Positions 38,306 to 46,752 of a stretch of 64,000 bases of DNA are shown one piece after another. The notes beneath the pieces are model-generated. The model had not been told where the DNA came from. It did no database searches and saw only the letters and a program-made list of their open reading frames with translations. Source of the DNA: Acidimicrobiales bacterium (GTDB lineage Bacteria > Actinomycetota > Acidimicrobiia > Acidimicrobiales > SZUA-35). Every line of letters starts with the position of its first letter. The first letter of the stretch is position 1. Location of the stretch: positions 1 through 64,000 of the forward strand of contig JANQPB010000010.1 in the NCBI GenBank assembly GCA_028285495.1, given 5' to 3'. The position numbers and the translations under genes are program-made.

Positions 38306-39484
38306 TCAGGTGCCCTTGTAGTTGACGATGGCGTCGAGGCGATGCTCGACCCGGACGAGGTCGGCCTGGTCGTCCATCACCCGGTCGATGTCCTTGTAGG
38401 CCATCGGGGCCTCGTCGAGCAGGGCGTCCGCCTTCGACCGCTGCCACGTCCGGCCGACCATCGCCTCACGCAGCTGGTCGGCGGTGAAGGTCCGCTTCGC
38501 CGCCCTCCGGCCGTAGCGCCGACCGGCGCCGTGGGCCGCCGACCGGTAGGACGACGGGTTGCCGAGCCCCGACACGATGAACGAGCTGGTACCCATCGAG
38601 CCGGGGATCACGCCGTGGTCGCCGACGTCGGCCCGGATGGCGCCCTTCCGGGTGATCCACAGCTCCCGACCGTCGTGGGTCTCCCGCTCGGTGTAGTTGT
38701 GGTGACAGTTGATCCGACGCCGCTCGGTCACCGGCCGACCGACGGTGTCGACCAGCACACCGAGCAGAGCGTCCATCATCTGCTCCCGATTCTGCCTGGC
38801 GTAGTCCTGGGCCCACAGCATGTCGCCGATGTAGGCCCCGAATCCAGGGTCGTCCTGCAGGTAGTAGGCGAGATCCGGATCGTCGAGCGCACGCTCGAGG
38901 TTGCGGCACAGGGCCTTGGCCCCATCGATGTGGGCCCGGGCCAGCACGTTGCCGATGCCCCGGCTGCCCGAGTGCAGGACCGCCCAGACCCGCTCGGCCT
39001 CGTCGAGGCAGACCTCGACGAAGTGGTTGCCGCCCCCGAGGGAGCCGAGCTGGGCGCCGATCGCCCCGGTCTGCTTCGAGCTGAGCGCCACCGTGGTCTC
39101 GAGCGGGTGCCCACCAAGCCAGGCGACGGCCGCCGGGACCGCCTCGGGGTGCCGGTCGAAGCCGGCCGGGATCGACCGGCCGATGCCCCGCAGCACGGGC
39201 CCGAGGTCGTCCGGCAGCATCGAGGCGGTCAGGTCGGTCTCGACCGCGATCATGCCACAGCCGATGTCGACCCCGACCGCAGCCGGGATGATCGCCGACT
39301 CGGTCGGGATGACCGAACCGACGGTCGCCCCCATGCCCCAATGGGCGTCCGGCATCAGCGCCACCGGGCCGGAGACGGCCGGGCTGCGGGCGGACCGGAG
39401 GGCTTGCTCGAGCGTGTTCGCCTCGATGTCGGACGCCCAGGAGCGCACCCGCTCCCGGTCACCGTCGAGATGGACGTCGATCAT
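38306..39484 (-). CDS. rtcB: RNA-splicing ligase RtcB
   Basis: A 392-residue RtcB. The manganese site is visible as GVDIGCG (Cys76), GGGNHFVE (His154), LHSGSRGIG (His171) and the NCHHNY pair; the guanylylated His318 lies in SYRSAAHGAGR. It seals RNA 2',3'-cyclic phosphate or 3'-phosphate ends to 5'-OH ends using GTP. The ATG at 39484 has an excellent AAGGAGGG site 8 nt upstream. No archease, RtcA or RtcR is adjacent. The frame stays open upstream into a decayed fragment of another gene; that extension is not part of RtcB. Confidence 0.95.
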   Translation of the reverse strand: MIDVHLDGDRERVRSWASDIEANTLEQALRSARSPAVSGPVALMPDAHWGMGATVGSVIPTESAIIPAAVGVDIGCGMIAVETDLTASMLPDDLGPVLRGIGRSIPAGFDRHPEAVPAAVAWLGGHPLETTVALSSKQTGAIGAQLGSLGGGNHFVEVCLDEAERVWAVLHSGSRGIGNVLARAHIDGAKALCRNLERALDDPDLAYYLQDDPGFGAYIGDMLWAQDYARQNREQMMDALLGVLVDTVGRPVTERRRINCHHNYTERETHDGRELWITRKGAIRADVGDHGVIPGSMGTSSFIVSGLGNPSSYRSAAHGAGRRYGRRAAKRTFTADQLREAMVGRTWQRSKADALLDEAPMAYKDIDRVMDDQADLVRVEHRLDAIVNYKGT

Positions 39485-39584
39485 GGTCCGGCCCTCCTTT
39501 CCCCATCCGATCGGGCCGAGGGCCATCGTGCGGCCTGCGGCCCCGCCCGTCGAGCGAATTACCGGTTCGGCGGCGTGTCGGCGT

Positions 39585-39760
39585 GGCAGTCGACGTGGGC
39601 GCGTGTTCCTGCTCCTCGACGACGAACGCCCGCAGTGCGGCGAGGTCGTCGTCGTCGACGCCGGCGCCCTGGCGGCCGCGAACAGGTGCTCGCCGGTGCC
39701 GGTCTCGCCGAGTTGGAAGGTGGCAAGCGACGGGCCCGACTCGGCCAGGAGCCGCCGCAC
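39585..39760 (-). pseudogene. Decayed ferritin-like protein fragment
   Basis: From a GTG at 39760 the frame reads VRRLLAESGPSLATFQLGETGTGEHLFAAAR; after a -1 shift another frame reads GVDDDDLAALRAFVVEEQEHA. Together they resemble one helix pair of small ferritin-like proteins, which have QLGE...H and EEQ.HA metal-ligand motifs. The similarity stops right after EEQEHA, and nothing of the N-terminal half is present. It lies between rtcB and the EamA transporter. I infer a truncated, frameshifted remnant; the assignment rests on remembered motifs only. Confidence 0.4.
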
Positions 39761-39767
39761 CCGCGGC

Positions 39768-40643
39768 TCAACCGATGGTCAGCAGGACCGTGGCCGCCAG
39801 GGCGGCGACGAAGCCGAGGCCCTGCAGGCGGGTCATCCGCTCCGACAGCACCACCCGGGCCAGGAGCACCGTCGAGATCGGGTAGAGCGACGACAGCACC
39901 GACACGACGGCCAGCTGGCCCTCCTCGGTCGCGGTCAGGAACGTGACGTTGGCCAGCGTGTCGGCCAACCCCGCCCCGGCGATGAGCATCAGCACCCGGC
40001 CGCTGCGAGGCACGACGTCGCCGACCGGCGAGCCGGCCCGGCGGGCCAGCACGACGAGGGTGACGACCAGCAGCGACGACGTGAAGATCCTGGCCGTCGC
40101 CACCGGCCACGGCGAGCTGGCGCCGGACGTGGCGTCGAAGAAGATGAAGAGGGTCCCGAAGCCGAGCCCGGCGGCAAGCGACTCCAACACGACCTGCGCC
40201 GTCACCGGTTGGGGGGCGGCGCCGGGCCCCTCGTCGCCGTCCGGGCTGAGCGACACCAACAGGACCGCCAGCAGGCCGATCGTCAGGCCGAGCCAGCCGA
40301 AGCCGCCCAGCCGCTCGCCCCCGGCGAGGCCCCACACCGCCGGCACCACGGCCGAGGTCACCCCGGTCAGCGGGGCCACCACGCTCATCGGCCCGGCGGC
40401 GAGGCGCCGGTACAGCAGGATGACGCCGATCATCCCGCAGGCACCGCCGAGTACGCCGAGGACGGCGTCCGAGCCGTCGAAGCGGTCGGCGAGGACGAGC
40501 GAGGCGATGATGACCCCGATCCCCCCGACGACGTGTGAGCCGGCCACCACCTGCAACGCGGTGGCCCGGCGCGTGGCCAGGCCACCGCAGAAGTCGGCGA
40601 CCCCGAAGGCCGCAGCCGTCACCAGCGCCAGGACGATCGCCAC
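39768..40643 (-). CDS. EamA/DMT-superfamily transporter
   Basis: A 291-residue membrane protein with ten predicted helices in two EamA repeats (MAIVLALVTAAAFGVADFCGG at the N-terminus; the second half begins near residue 150). The ends of each half carry the conserved helix-helix patterns of drug/metabolite transporters (LTGVTSAVVPAVWGL; SSLYPISTVLLARVVLSERM). It probably exports a metabolite or amino acid. The GTG at 40643 is the only reasonable start. Substrate unknown. Confidence 0.85.
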   Translation of the reverse strand: MAIVLALVTAAAFGVADFCGGLATRRATALQVVAGSHVVGGIGVIIASLVLADRFDGSDAVLGVLGGACGMIGVILLYRRLAAGPMSVVAPLTGVTSAVVPAVWGLAGGERLGGFGWLGLTIGLLAVLLVSLSPDGDEGPGAAPQPVTAQVVLESLAAGLGFGTLFIFFDATSGASSPWPVATARIFTSSLLVVTLVVLARRAGSPVGDVVPRSGRVLMLIAGAGLADTLANVTFLTATEEGQLAVVSVLSSLYPISTVLLARVVLSERMTRLQGLGFVAALAATVLLTIG

Positions 40644-40714
40644 CGCCCGAGGCTATCGGTCCGACTCCGATCGGCCGGTCGGTCCGGCCCCGCCGTCCGC
40701 AGCGGGCGAGAGCG

Positions 40715-41920
40715 TCAGTGCGTCTGCCGTCTGAAGGCGTGGGCGTCGATCGCCCTGGCCAGCTCGGCTGGCGACCACCCCTGCTCCAGCCCATCGGCCA
40801 CGACGTCCGACATGCTCGGCGGCGTCAGGCCGTCGATGGGCTGGTCGCGATCGAGATTGGTCGGGAAGGCGTAGCCCTGGGCGGTTGCGGCGACGGCGTG
40901 GCCGACGAGGATCGGGTCGACGCCGGCCGCCAGGCGATCGGCCATCGTCGGGTAGGTGGCCAGCACCATCCGCCGGCGGTCGACGGCCTCGAGCGGGATG
41001 CCCATCGCCGAGGAGATCTGCAGCAGGTTGGCCATCCGCCGCACGTCACCCGTCCGGTTCTCGCCGGCCCCGTGGAACAGGGCCGGGTTGAAGAACACGA
41101 CGTCACCAATGCCGAGCGGGAGCTGCACGTGGTGCTCGGCGAAGTAGTCGACGAACTCGGGGCGTCGCCAGGCCAGGTAGCCGAGCTCGTAACGCTGCGA
41201 ACCCGGCAGGTACATCGTCGGGCCAGTCTCGGTCGGCATGTCGGCGTGGGCGACCGCCCCCTGGAGGGTCAGCGCCGGCGACAGCCGGTGGGCGTGCAGC
41301 GGGTACTCACTCGCCCGCTCGTTGGTCATGAAGCCGAGGTGGTAGTCGCGGTGCGGGACCTGGGCGGCGCCGCCGGGGTTGACCACGTTGACCTGGGAGG
41401 TGACGGCGTAGGCCGGACCGAGCCAGGCCAGCGCCCCGAGGGCGATGGCCTCGTTGGCGTAGTAGTCGACGAACACCCCGGGATCGGTCACGGCCAGCTT
41501 CTCGAGCGCATTCCAGACCCGGTCGTTGGCCCCGGCTTCGGCGAAGTGGTCGCCGACGTCCGGCTTGGCCGCCCTCTCGGCCTCGATCATGGCGAAGAAC
41601 GCCGCCGTGGCCCGCTCGATCACGTCGGCCTCGAACCCGCCGGCGAGCACGACGATGCCGGGACCGCTCGACAGGGCCCTGGCCAGCTCGTCGAGCAGCT
41701 CGGGCGAGCCGGTCGGTCGACCGTCGAAACGATCGAGCAGCGCCGACATCTCGTAGATCAGCACCCCCTGGCGGATTCGGCTGGCGAGCGGCCAGCCGGC
41801 CGGGTCGGGGGCGACCTCGACCAGTGCCCGGAACTCGTCGAGCGAGCACCGGCCGTCGTCGAGCACCGGAACCGGCCGGCGGAGCGTCGGGGTCTGGCGG
41901 GACGCCTGCGTATCGGTCAT
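40715..41920 (-). CDS. Phytanoyl-CoA dioxygenase (PhyH)-family protein
   Basis: A 401-residue Fe(II)/2-oxoglutarate oxygenase. The HxD metal motif is in VPHRDYHLGF and the distal His in FFNPALFHGAGENRTGDVRRM, where the Arg should bind 2-oxoglutarate. The first 100 residues are an extra helical part. Members hydroxylate lipids, halogenated acids or natural products; this substrate is unknown. The ATG at 41920 starts the family-length protein. It is divergent from a RmlD-like gene. Confidence 0.85.
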   Translation of the reverse strand: MTDTQASRQTPTLRRPVPVLDDGRCSLDEFRALVEVAPDPAGWPLASRIRQGVLIYEMSALLDRFDGRPTGSPELLDELARALSSGPGIVVLAGGFEADVIERATAAFFAMIEAERAAKPDVGDHFAEAGANDRVWNALEKLAVTDPGVFVDYYANEAIALGALAWLGPAYAVTSQVNVVNPGGAAQVPHRDYHLGFMTNERASEYPLHAHRLSPALTLQGAVAHADMPTETGPTMYLPGSQRYELGYLAWRRPEFVDYFAEHHVQLPLGIGDVVFFNPALFHGAGENRTGDVRRMANLLQISSAMGIPLEAVDRRRMVLATYPTMADRLAAGVDPILVGHAVAATAQGYAFPTNLDRDQPIDGLTPPSMSDVVADGLEQGWSPAELARAIDAHAFRRQTH

Positions 41921-41934
41921 GGCGACTACTGTCA

Positions 41935-41999
41935 CCGCAGCCGAACCACCGGTCAAGTGGCCGAAGGTCCCACGCGACCGGCCGGGGCCCCGGCTGCGG
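41935..41999. other. Inverted repeats in the PhyH/RmlD divergent region
   Basis: CCGCAGCCG (41935-41943) and CGGCTGCGG (41991-41999) are perfect 9-bp inverted copies, and GCCGGGGCCCCGGC (41981-41994) is a 14-bp palindrome. They fill the space between two divergent genes. In such GC-rich DNA chance is hard to exclude. Confidence 0.3.
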
Positions 42000-42026
42000 G
42001 CCGAAGGACGAGGGGAGCAGTGAACC

Positions 42027-42962
42027 ATGCGGGTGATCGTCACCGGAGCGACGGGCTTCGTCGGCTCCAACATCGCCAAGGTCCTCACCGATCGCCACGG
42101 CGACGACGTCGTGGCCGACCGGGTCGACATGACCGACCGGGCCGCGGTTGCCGCCCACGTTCGCCGTGCCGGCGCCGACGCCGTCGTCCACTGCGCCATC
42201 CTCAACGACTGGGCGACGATGGTCGCCGACCGGCGGGCGGCCTGGTCGGCCTACGTCGACGCCACCCGCCACTACGCCGACGCCGCAGCCGAGGTCGGGA
42301 TCCCGATGTGTCTGATCTCGACCGACTGGGTGTTCGACGGCACCCAGTCGGGGGCGGCCGAGGACACCCCGCCCAACCCGATCAACCTCTACGGCTTCCT
42401 GAAGGCCGCCTCGGAACTGGTGGCGCTGGAGCGGGGCGCCTCGGTGGCCCGGGTCATGGGGGTGAACGGCACCCACTGGGCCCGACCGGCGACGCCACGG
42501 GCCCAGGACCCCGGCTTCGGCTACCTCGTCGCCTCGCTGGTCGATGCGTTGGAGGCGGGCCGACCGTTCACGGTGTGGGAAGGCGACGACCTCAACGGGA
42601 TCGCCTCGCCGTCGCTCGGCAGCCACTGCGGCGAGGTGGTCCGGGCCGCGCTGGTCGCCGGCCACGGCGGCGGGACCCACACCGACGGCGCGGCGATCTT
42701 CCACGCCTGCGGCGCCGAGGCATCGACCCGCCGTCGCCTGGCCGAGGCCACCGTCGAGGTCTTCGGGCTCGACCGGGAGCTGCTGCGGTTCGGGCCGGCG
42801 CCCCGGGAAGCGCTGGCCGGCTTGACCATCCCCTACGACACGAGCGTGTCGGCCGTCGCCACGTCCGAACGGCTTGGCACGCCGCTGCTCGGGCTGATCG
42901 AGCTGTTGCAGGCGTTCCGCCGCGAGCGGGAGACCGGCGAGATCGGTCCGCCGCCGCCCTGA
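42027..42962 (+). CDS. RmlD-like NAD-dependent sugar reductase/epimerase
   Basis: A 311-residue extended SDR. It has the GATGFVGSNIAKVL Rossmann motif at residues 7-20, the LISTDWVFDGT block and NLYGFLKAASE with the catalytic Tyr and Lys, as in dTDP-4-dehydrorhamnose reductase. No other sugar-nucleotide genes are nearby, so the natural substrate is open. The ATG at 42027 follows GAGGGGAG about 9 nt upstream. It converges on the ABC transporter operon. Confidence 0.83.
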   Translation: MRVIVTGATGFVGSNIAKVLTDRHGDDVVADRVDMTDRAAVAAHVRRAGADAVVHCAILNDWATMVADRRAAWSAYVDATRHYADAAAEVGIPMCLISTDWVFDGTQSGAAEDTPPNPINLYGFLKAASELVALERGASVARVMGVNGTHWARPATPRAQDPGFGYLVASLVDALEAGRPFTVWEGDDLNGIASPSLGSHCGEVVRAALVAGHGGGTHTDGAAIFHACGAEASTRRRLAEATVEVFGLDRELLRFGPAPREALAGLTIPYDTSVSAVATSERLGTPLLGLIELLQAFRRERETGEIGPPPP

Positions 42963-42983
42963 CCGGCCGAGGCGGCGCCGGCC

Positions 42984-44093
42984 TCAGCCCCCGGACGGGG
43001 CGGCGAGATGCACCAGCTCACCGTCGCCGTCGACCCGGCCGCTCGCCCGGTTCCGGGCCAGGGCCTCGTCACCCTCCGGCGTCCCGACCGGGTAGAAGCA
43101 GCGGTACACGTGGTCGGCCCGGCTGGCCGGGGTCAACTCCGGCTCCTCCTCGACACAGCGCTCCTGGGCGTAACGGCACCGGTCGGCGAACTTGCAGCCC
43201 TGCGGTGGGTCGACCATGTTCGGCGGCCGCCCGGGGATGATGGCCAGGCGGGTGTGGCTCGGGTACTCGATCTTCGGGATCGAGCGGAACAGGGCCTCGG
43301 TGTAGGGCATCCGCATGTCCCGGAACAGCACGGTCGTCGGGGCCCGCTCCATGATCCGCCCGGCGTACATGACGATCACCTCGTCGGTCCGGCCGGCCAC
43401 GACGCCGAGGTCGTGGGTGATCAGGATCAGCGGCATGAACCGGTCGCGCTGCTGATCCTGCAGCAGGTCGAGGATCTGGGCCTGGACGGTCACGTCCAGC
43501 GCGGTGGTCGGCTCGTCGGCGATCAGCAGCTTCGGCCCGCAGGCCAGGGCGATGGCGATCACCACCCGCTGGCGCATGCCACCGGACAGCTGGTGGGGGT
43601 ACTCGTCGATCCTGGCTTCCGGTGACGGGATTCCGACGCTGCGGAGCAGCGTCAGTGCCGTGTCCCTGGCCTCCTTCTTGGAGACACCGTGGTGGACCCG
43701 CAGGCCCTCGGCCACCTGCTGGCCGATCCGCATGACCGGGTTGAGGGAGCCGAGCGGGTCCTGGAACACCATCGACACCTCGGGGCCCCAGATGGCCCGG
43801 AGCTCGGCGTCGCTCATCCCCATCACGTCGACGCCGTTGAGCAGGACCCGGCCGGTCGATGACACGTTCGACTTGGGCAACAGCCGCATCACCGAGCGGG
43901 CGGTGACGCTCTTGCCCGAGCCCGACTCGCCGACGATGCCGAGCGCCTTGCCCCGGTCGAGGGAGAACGACACGCCATCGACGGCCACCAGCGGCCCGGC
44001 CGGGGTGGCGAACTCGGTCCGCAGGTTCTCGACCTGGAGCACCGGTCGCTCGTCTCGGCCGTCCGGTGCCGCAACCGGTTCGACGGCCGTCAC
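42984..44093 (-). CDS. dppD: Oligopeptide-type ABC transporter ATPase (DppD/OppD-like)
   Basis: A 369-residue ABC ATPase with normal layout: Walker A GESGSGKS, Q-loop VFQDPLGSLNP, signature LSGGMRQR, Walker B LLIADEPTTALD and the H-loop ITHDLG. The C-terminal oligopeptide-transporter domain holds the four-Cys CKFADRCRYAQERC cluster that can bind an Fe-S centre. It powers uptake together with the permeases and second ATPase encoded upstream. The GTG at 44093 overlaps the second ATPase stop by 4 nt (GTGA). Confidence 0.92.
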   Translation of the reverse strand: MTAVEPVAAPDGRDERPVLQVENLRTEFATPAGPLVAVDGVSFSLDRGKALGIVGESGSGKSVTARSVMRLLPKSNVSSTGRVLLNGVDVMGMSDAELRAIWGPEVSMVFQDPLGSLNPVMRIGQQVAEGLRVHHGVSKKEARDTALTLLRSVGIPSPEARIDEYPHQLSGGMRQRVVIAIALACGPKLLIADEPTTALDVTVQAQILDLLQDQQRDRFMPLILITHDLGVVAGRTDEVIVMYAGRIMERAPTTVLFRDMRMPYTEALFRSIPKIEYPSHTRLAIIPGRPPNMVDPPQGCKFADRCRYAQERCVEEEPELTPASRADHVYRCFYPVGTPEGDEALARNRASGRVDGDGELVHLAAPSGG

Positions 44094-45802
44094 GCCCCGG
44101 CTCCCCGGGACACCGCCACCGGCTCGTCGACCGGTTCGAGGTTGGGGAAGTGGCAGGCGACGTAGTGGTCGTCGCCGATGCGCTGGATCTCGGGCTCGTC
44201 GGTGGCGCAGCGATCCTCGGCCTTGGGGCAGCGGGTGCGGAACCGGCAGCCGGAGGGCGGGGCGATCGGCGAGGGGAGGTCGGCGGCGACCTGGCTGACC
44301 CGGGCGTCGAGCAGCGGATCGGGATGGGGAATGGCCGACAGCAGCAGCTCCGAGTAGGGATGGGCCGGGCCGGCGTAGAGGGCGTCCGGGTTGGCGACCT
44401 CGCAGATCTTGCCCAGATACATGACGGCCACCCGGTCGCTGACGTTCTTGACCACCGCCAGGTCGTGGGCGATGAACACCAGGGTCAGCCCGTAGCGGGC
44501 CTTCATGTCCTCGAGCAGGTTGAGGATCTGGGCCTGGACCGACACGTCGAGGGCCGAGACCGGCTCGTCGCAGATGATGACCTTGGGGTTCATGATGAGG
44601 GCCCGGGCGATCGACAGCCGCTGGGCCTGACCACCGGAGAACTCGTAGGGCTTGCGGTCGAGGGCGTTGTCGGGGTTGATGCCGACCACCTCGAGCATCT
44701 CCCGAACCCGGGGCTCGGCCCTGGCCCGGAGCTCCTCGCGCCTGGCCCGGAGCTGGCGGGAGACCACTCGGTAGAGCCCGACGTTGAGGGCAACGGCGGC
44801 GAGGAGCACGAGGAGCTTGGGAATGCCGTCGAGCCCGGCGATGTAGAACAGCTCGAGGGCGGCGACCCCGACGAGCGCTCCCGCGATGCCAGACGCCCCG
44901 GCCCGCGACGGGTCGAGCAGGGAGGCGACGAACCAGACACCGACGGCGACGGCGACGGCGATCAGCAGCCCCCGGACGGCCAGGGCCGGGTAGCCGCCGA
45001 GGCTGTTCCAGGTCCGCCAGACCATGAACACGGCGATGGCCAGGGCCGACCCGGCCCCGGCGAGGCCGACGGCGGCCGGCACCCGGCCGAGCACCTTCGA
45101 CACAACGCCGAAGGGAACGACGATGGCGAGCGCCAGCCAGACCAGCCCCAGGACCAGCAGCACGGCGACGATGGCCAGGACGACGGCGAGCACGGGGAAC
45201 CCGATGATCCTGGCCGGGACGTCGAGCCAGGCCAGCTGGCTCTCGAACCGTCGCTCCTCGGCCGCTTCGCTGATGATCCACAGGGCGAGGGCGACGGCGG
45301 CGAGCGGTGCGACGTAGCGGAGCGGTCGGGTGATCGACCCGGCCACCCACTGGAACAACCGGCCGAACCACTCGAACCAGATCGAGGTCGGCGGCCGACC
45401 TTCCTCTTCCTCCCACCAGATCATCAGCGGCTCGCCGATGATGTCGCGCACCGTGCGACGGGGGTTGAGGGCCGAGATCGGGTCCTGGAAGATCATCTGC
45501 AGCACGGGCCGGGTCCGCCGCAGTGTCTCGTCGTCGAGGGTGGTCAACTCGGCGCCGTCGAGGCTGACCGAACCCGCCGTCGGTCGCGGTACCTGCATCA
45601 TCGCCTTGCCGGTCGTCGACTTGCCGCAGCCGGACTCACCGACCAGGCCGAGCGTCTCGCCCTCGACGAGATCGATCGAGATCCCGCTGACCGCGTGCAC
45701 CACCTGGCCGGTCGTGCCGACCGGGAACTCGACGGTCAGGTCCTCGGCTCGCAGCAGGGTCTGCCCCGCCGGTCGCAGATGGGCCTTGCCGCTCCCGGCC
45801 AC
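44090..45802 (-). CDS. dppF: DppF/OppF-like ABC ATPase interrupted by a multi-helix membrane domain
   Basis: A 570-residue ATPase, about 220 longer than DppF. Walker A GESGCGKS is at 55-62 and the Q-loop MIFQDP at 103-108. Residues about 128-350 are an insert with about six hydrophobic helices. The ATPase then resumes with VREMLEVVGINPD, signature FSGGQAQR (388-395), Walker B VIICDEP (to Glu413), His446 and the terminal CRFRTRC cluster. All catalytic motifs are intact and the frame is unbroken, so this looks like one functional membrane-embedded ATPase. The GTG at 45802 overlaps the permease TAG by one base. The helical part between Q-loop and signature normally contacts the permease. Confidence 0.9.
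   Translation of the reverse strand: MAGSGKAHLRPAGQTLLRAEDLTVEFPVGTTGQVVHAVSGISIDLVEGETLGLVGESGCGKSTTGKAMMQVPRPTAGSVSLDGAELTTLDDETLRRTRPVLQMIFQDPISALNPRRTVRDIIGEPLMIWWEEEEGRPPTSIWFEWFGRLFQWVAGSITRPLRYVAPLAAVALALWIISEAAEERRFESQLAWLDVPARIIGFPVLAVVLAIVAVLLVLGLVWLALAIVVPFGVVSKVLGRVPAAVGLAGAGSALAIAVFMVWRTWNSLGGYPALAVRGLLIAVAVAVGVWFVASLLDPSRAGASGIAGALVGVAALELFYIAGLDGIPKLLVLLAAVALNVGLYRVVSRQLRARREELRARAEPRVREMLEVVGINPDNALDRKPYEFSGGQAQRLSIARALIMNPKVIICDEPVSALDVSVQAQILNLLEDMKARYGLTLVFIAHDLAVVKNVSDRVAVMYLGKICEVANPDALYAGPAHPYSELLLSAIPHPDPLLDARVSQVAADLPSPIAPPSGCRFRTRCPKAEDRCATDEPEIQRIGDDHYVACHFPNLEPVDEPVAVSRGAGA
44753..45421 (-). other. Membrane-domain insert within the DppF-like ATPase
   Basis: Encodes residues about 128-350. 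Hydrophobic helices lie near 163-179, 199-220, 221-235, 242-262, 272-296, 304-324 and 328-347; the 199-235 stretch may be one or two helices. The insert begins after IIGEPLMIW, contains a WWEEEE acidic turn and an aromatic amphipathic segment, and ends in an Arg-rich helix before the normal subdomain. An even number of crossings is required to keep both ATPase halves in the cytoplasm, so six is the best count. Confidence 0.8.
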
Positions 45803-46752
45803 TAGAGCACCGACTCCCGGGGCTCGTAGCGCTCCTGCAACTTGTCGCCGACGAAGTTGAGGGCGAGCACGGTCAGGAACATCACGGCGGCCGGGACCAG
45901 GCTGATGTGGGCTGCGGCCTCCAGATCGGTGCGGCCCTTGTTGATCATGTCACCCCACGTCGGGGTCGGCGGCGGGACCGACAGGCCGAGGAAGGCGACG
46001 GCCCCCTCGACCACGATCAGGTTGGCCATGACGATCAGCGAGTAGCTGATCAGCGCCGGGGCCACGTTCGGCAGGACCTCGCGGAACATGATCCGACCGT
46101 TGCGGGCCCCCATCGTCTTCGCCGCGAGGACGAACTCGCGCTCGGACCACACGAGGGTGGAGGCGCGGACCACCCGGGCGATCGGGGCGATCGACAGCAG
46201 CACGAAGACCACGATGAGGATGAAGACCCGCCTCGCCGCCTCGGAGTCGAGGAACAGGATCAGCGAGAGGGCGAGGATCAGCGGCGGGATCACCAGCGTG
46301 GCGTCGGTGAAGGTGGTGATGATCGTGTCGACCCGGCTGCGGTAGTAGCCGGCGGCCATGCCGATCATGCCGCCGATCAGCAGGGCCAGGGTCGCCCCGA
46401 CGGAGGCGATGATGAGGCTGACCTGGGCGCCGTAGATGACCCGGGAGAAGATGTCTCGGCCGGCGCCGTCGTTGCCGAACCAGAACTCGGCGCTCGGGCC
46501 GTTCTTGGCGGTGCCGGAGAAGGTGTCGGCCGGGTCCTTGATCGGCAGGACCTCGGCGAAGATGGCGGCGAGCACGAGCACGACCAGGTAGCCGACGGCC
46601 AGCCAGAACATCACGCCGAGCGCCTTCGGGCGCCGCACCCCGGCGCCGGCGTCCGAGCCGTTCTCCGGTCCGGCGTCGACGATCGCCGCCGGTGCGGGCT
46701 CGGCCGTCGCCGCGGTTGCCGGGGCGACCCCGCTGTCGAGATCAGCCACCAT
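45802..46752 (-). CDS. dppC: Oligopeptide-type ABC permease (DppC/OppC-like)
   Basis: A 316-residue permease. The N-terminal 40 residues are a cytoplasmic Ala/Pro tail; helix 1 follows (MFWLAVGYLVVLVLAAIFAEVLP). The FGNDGAGRDIFSRVIYGAQVSL block is the standard GTDxxGRDxxSR region, and the ATPase-contact loop is EREFVLAAKTMGARNGRIMFREVLPN. About six helices in total. The ATG at 46752 overlaps the upstream permease by 11 nt; the stop shares a base with the ATPase GTG. Confidence 0.92.
   Translation of the reverse strand: MVADLDSGVAPATAATAEPAPAAIVDAGPENGSDAGAGVRRPKALGVMFWLAVGYLVVLVLAAIFAEVLPIKDPADTFSGTAKNGPSAEFWFGNDGAGRDIFSRVIYGAQVSLIIASVGATLALLIGGMIGMAAGYYRSRVDTIITTFTDATLVIPPLILALSLILFLDSEAARRVFILIVVFVLLSIAPIARVVRASTLVWSEREFVLAAKTMGARNGRIMFREVLPNVAPALISYSLIVMANLIVVEGAVAFLGLSVPPPTPTWGDMINKGRTDLEAAAHISLVPAAVMFLTVLALNFVGDKLQERYEPRESVL

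Noticed and set aside
41981..41994. GCCGGGGCCCCGGC palindrome as a definite operator
   Set aside because: A 14-bp GC-only palindrome is expected by chance at this base composition; listed only as part of a weak inverted-repeat region.
44753..45421. A separate membrane-protein gene between two ATPase fragments, or a frameshifted fusion
   Set aside because: There is no stop or start at either edge, the frame is continuous, and the ATPase motifs on both sides complement each other once; a single protein is the simplest reading.
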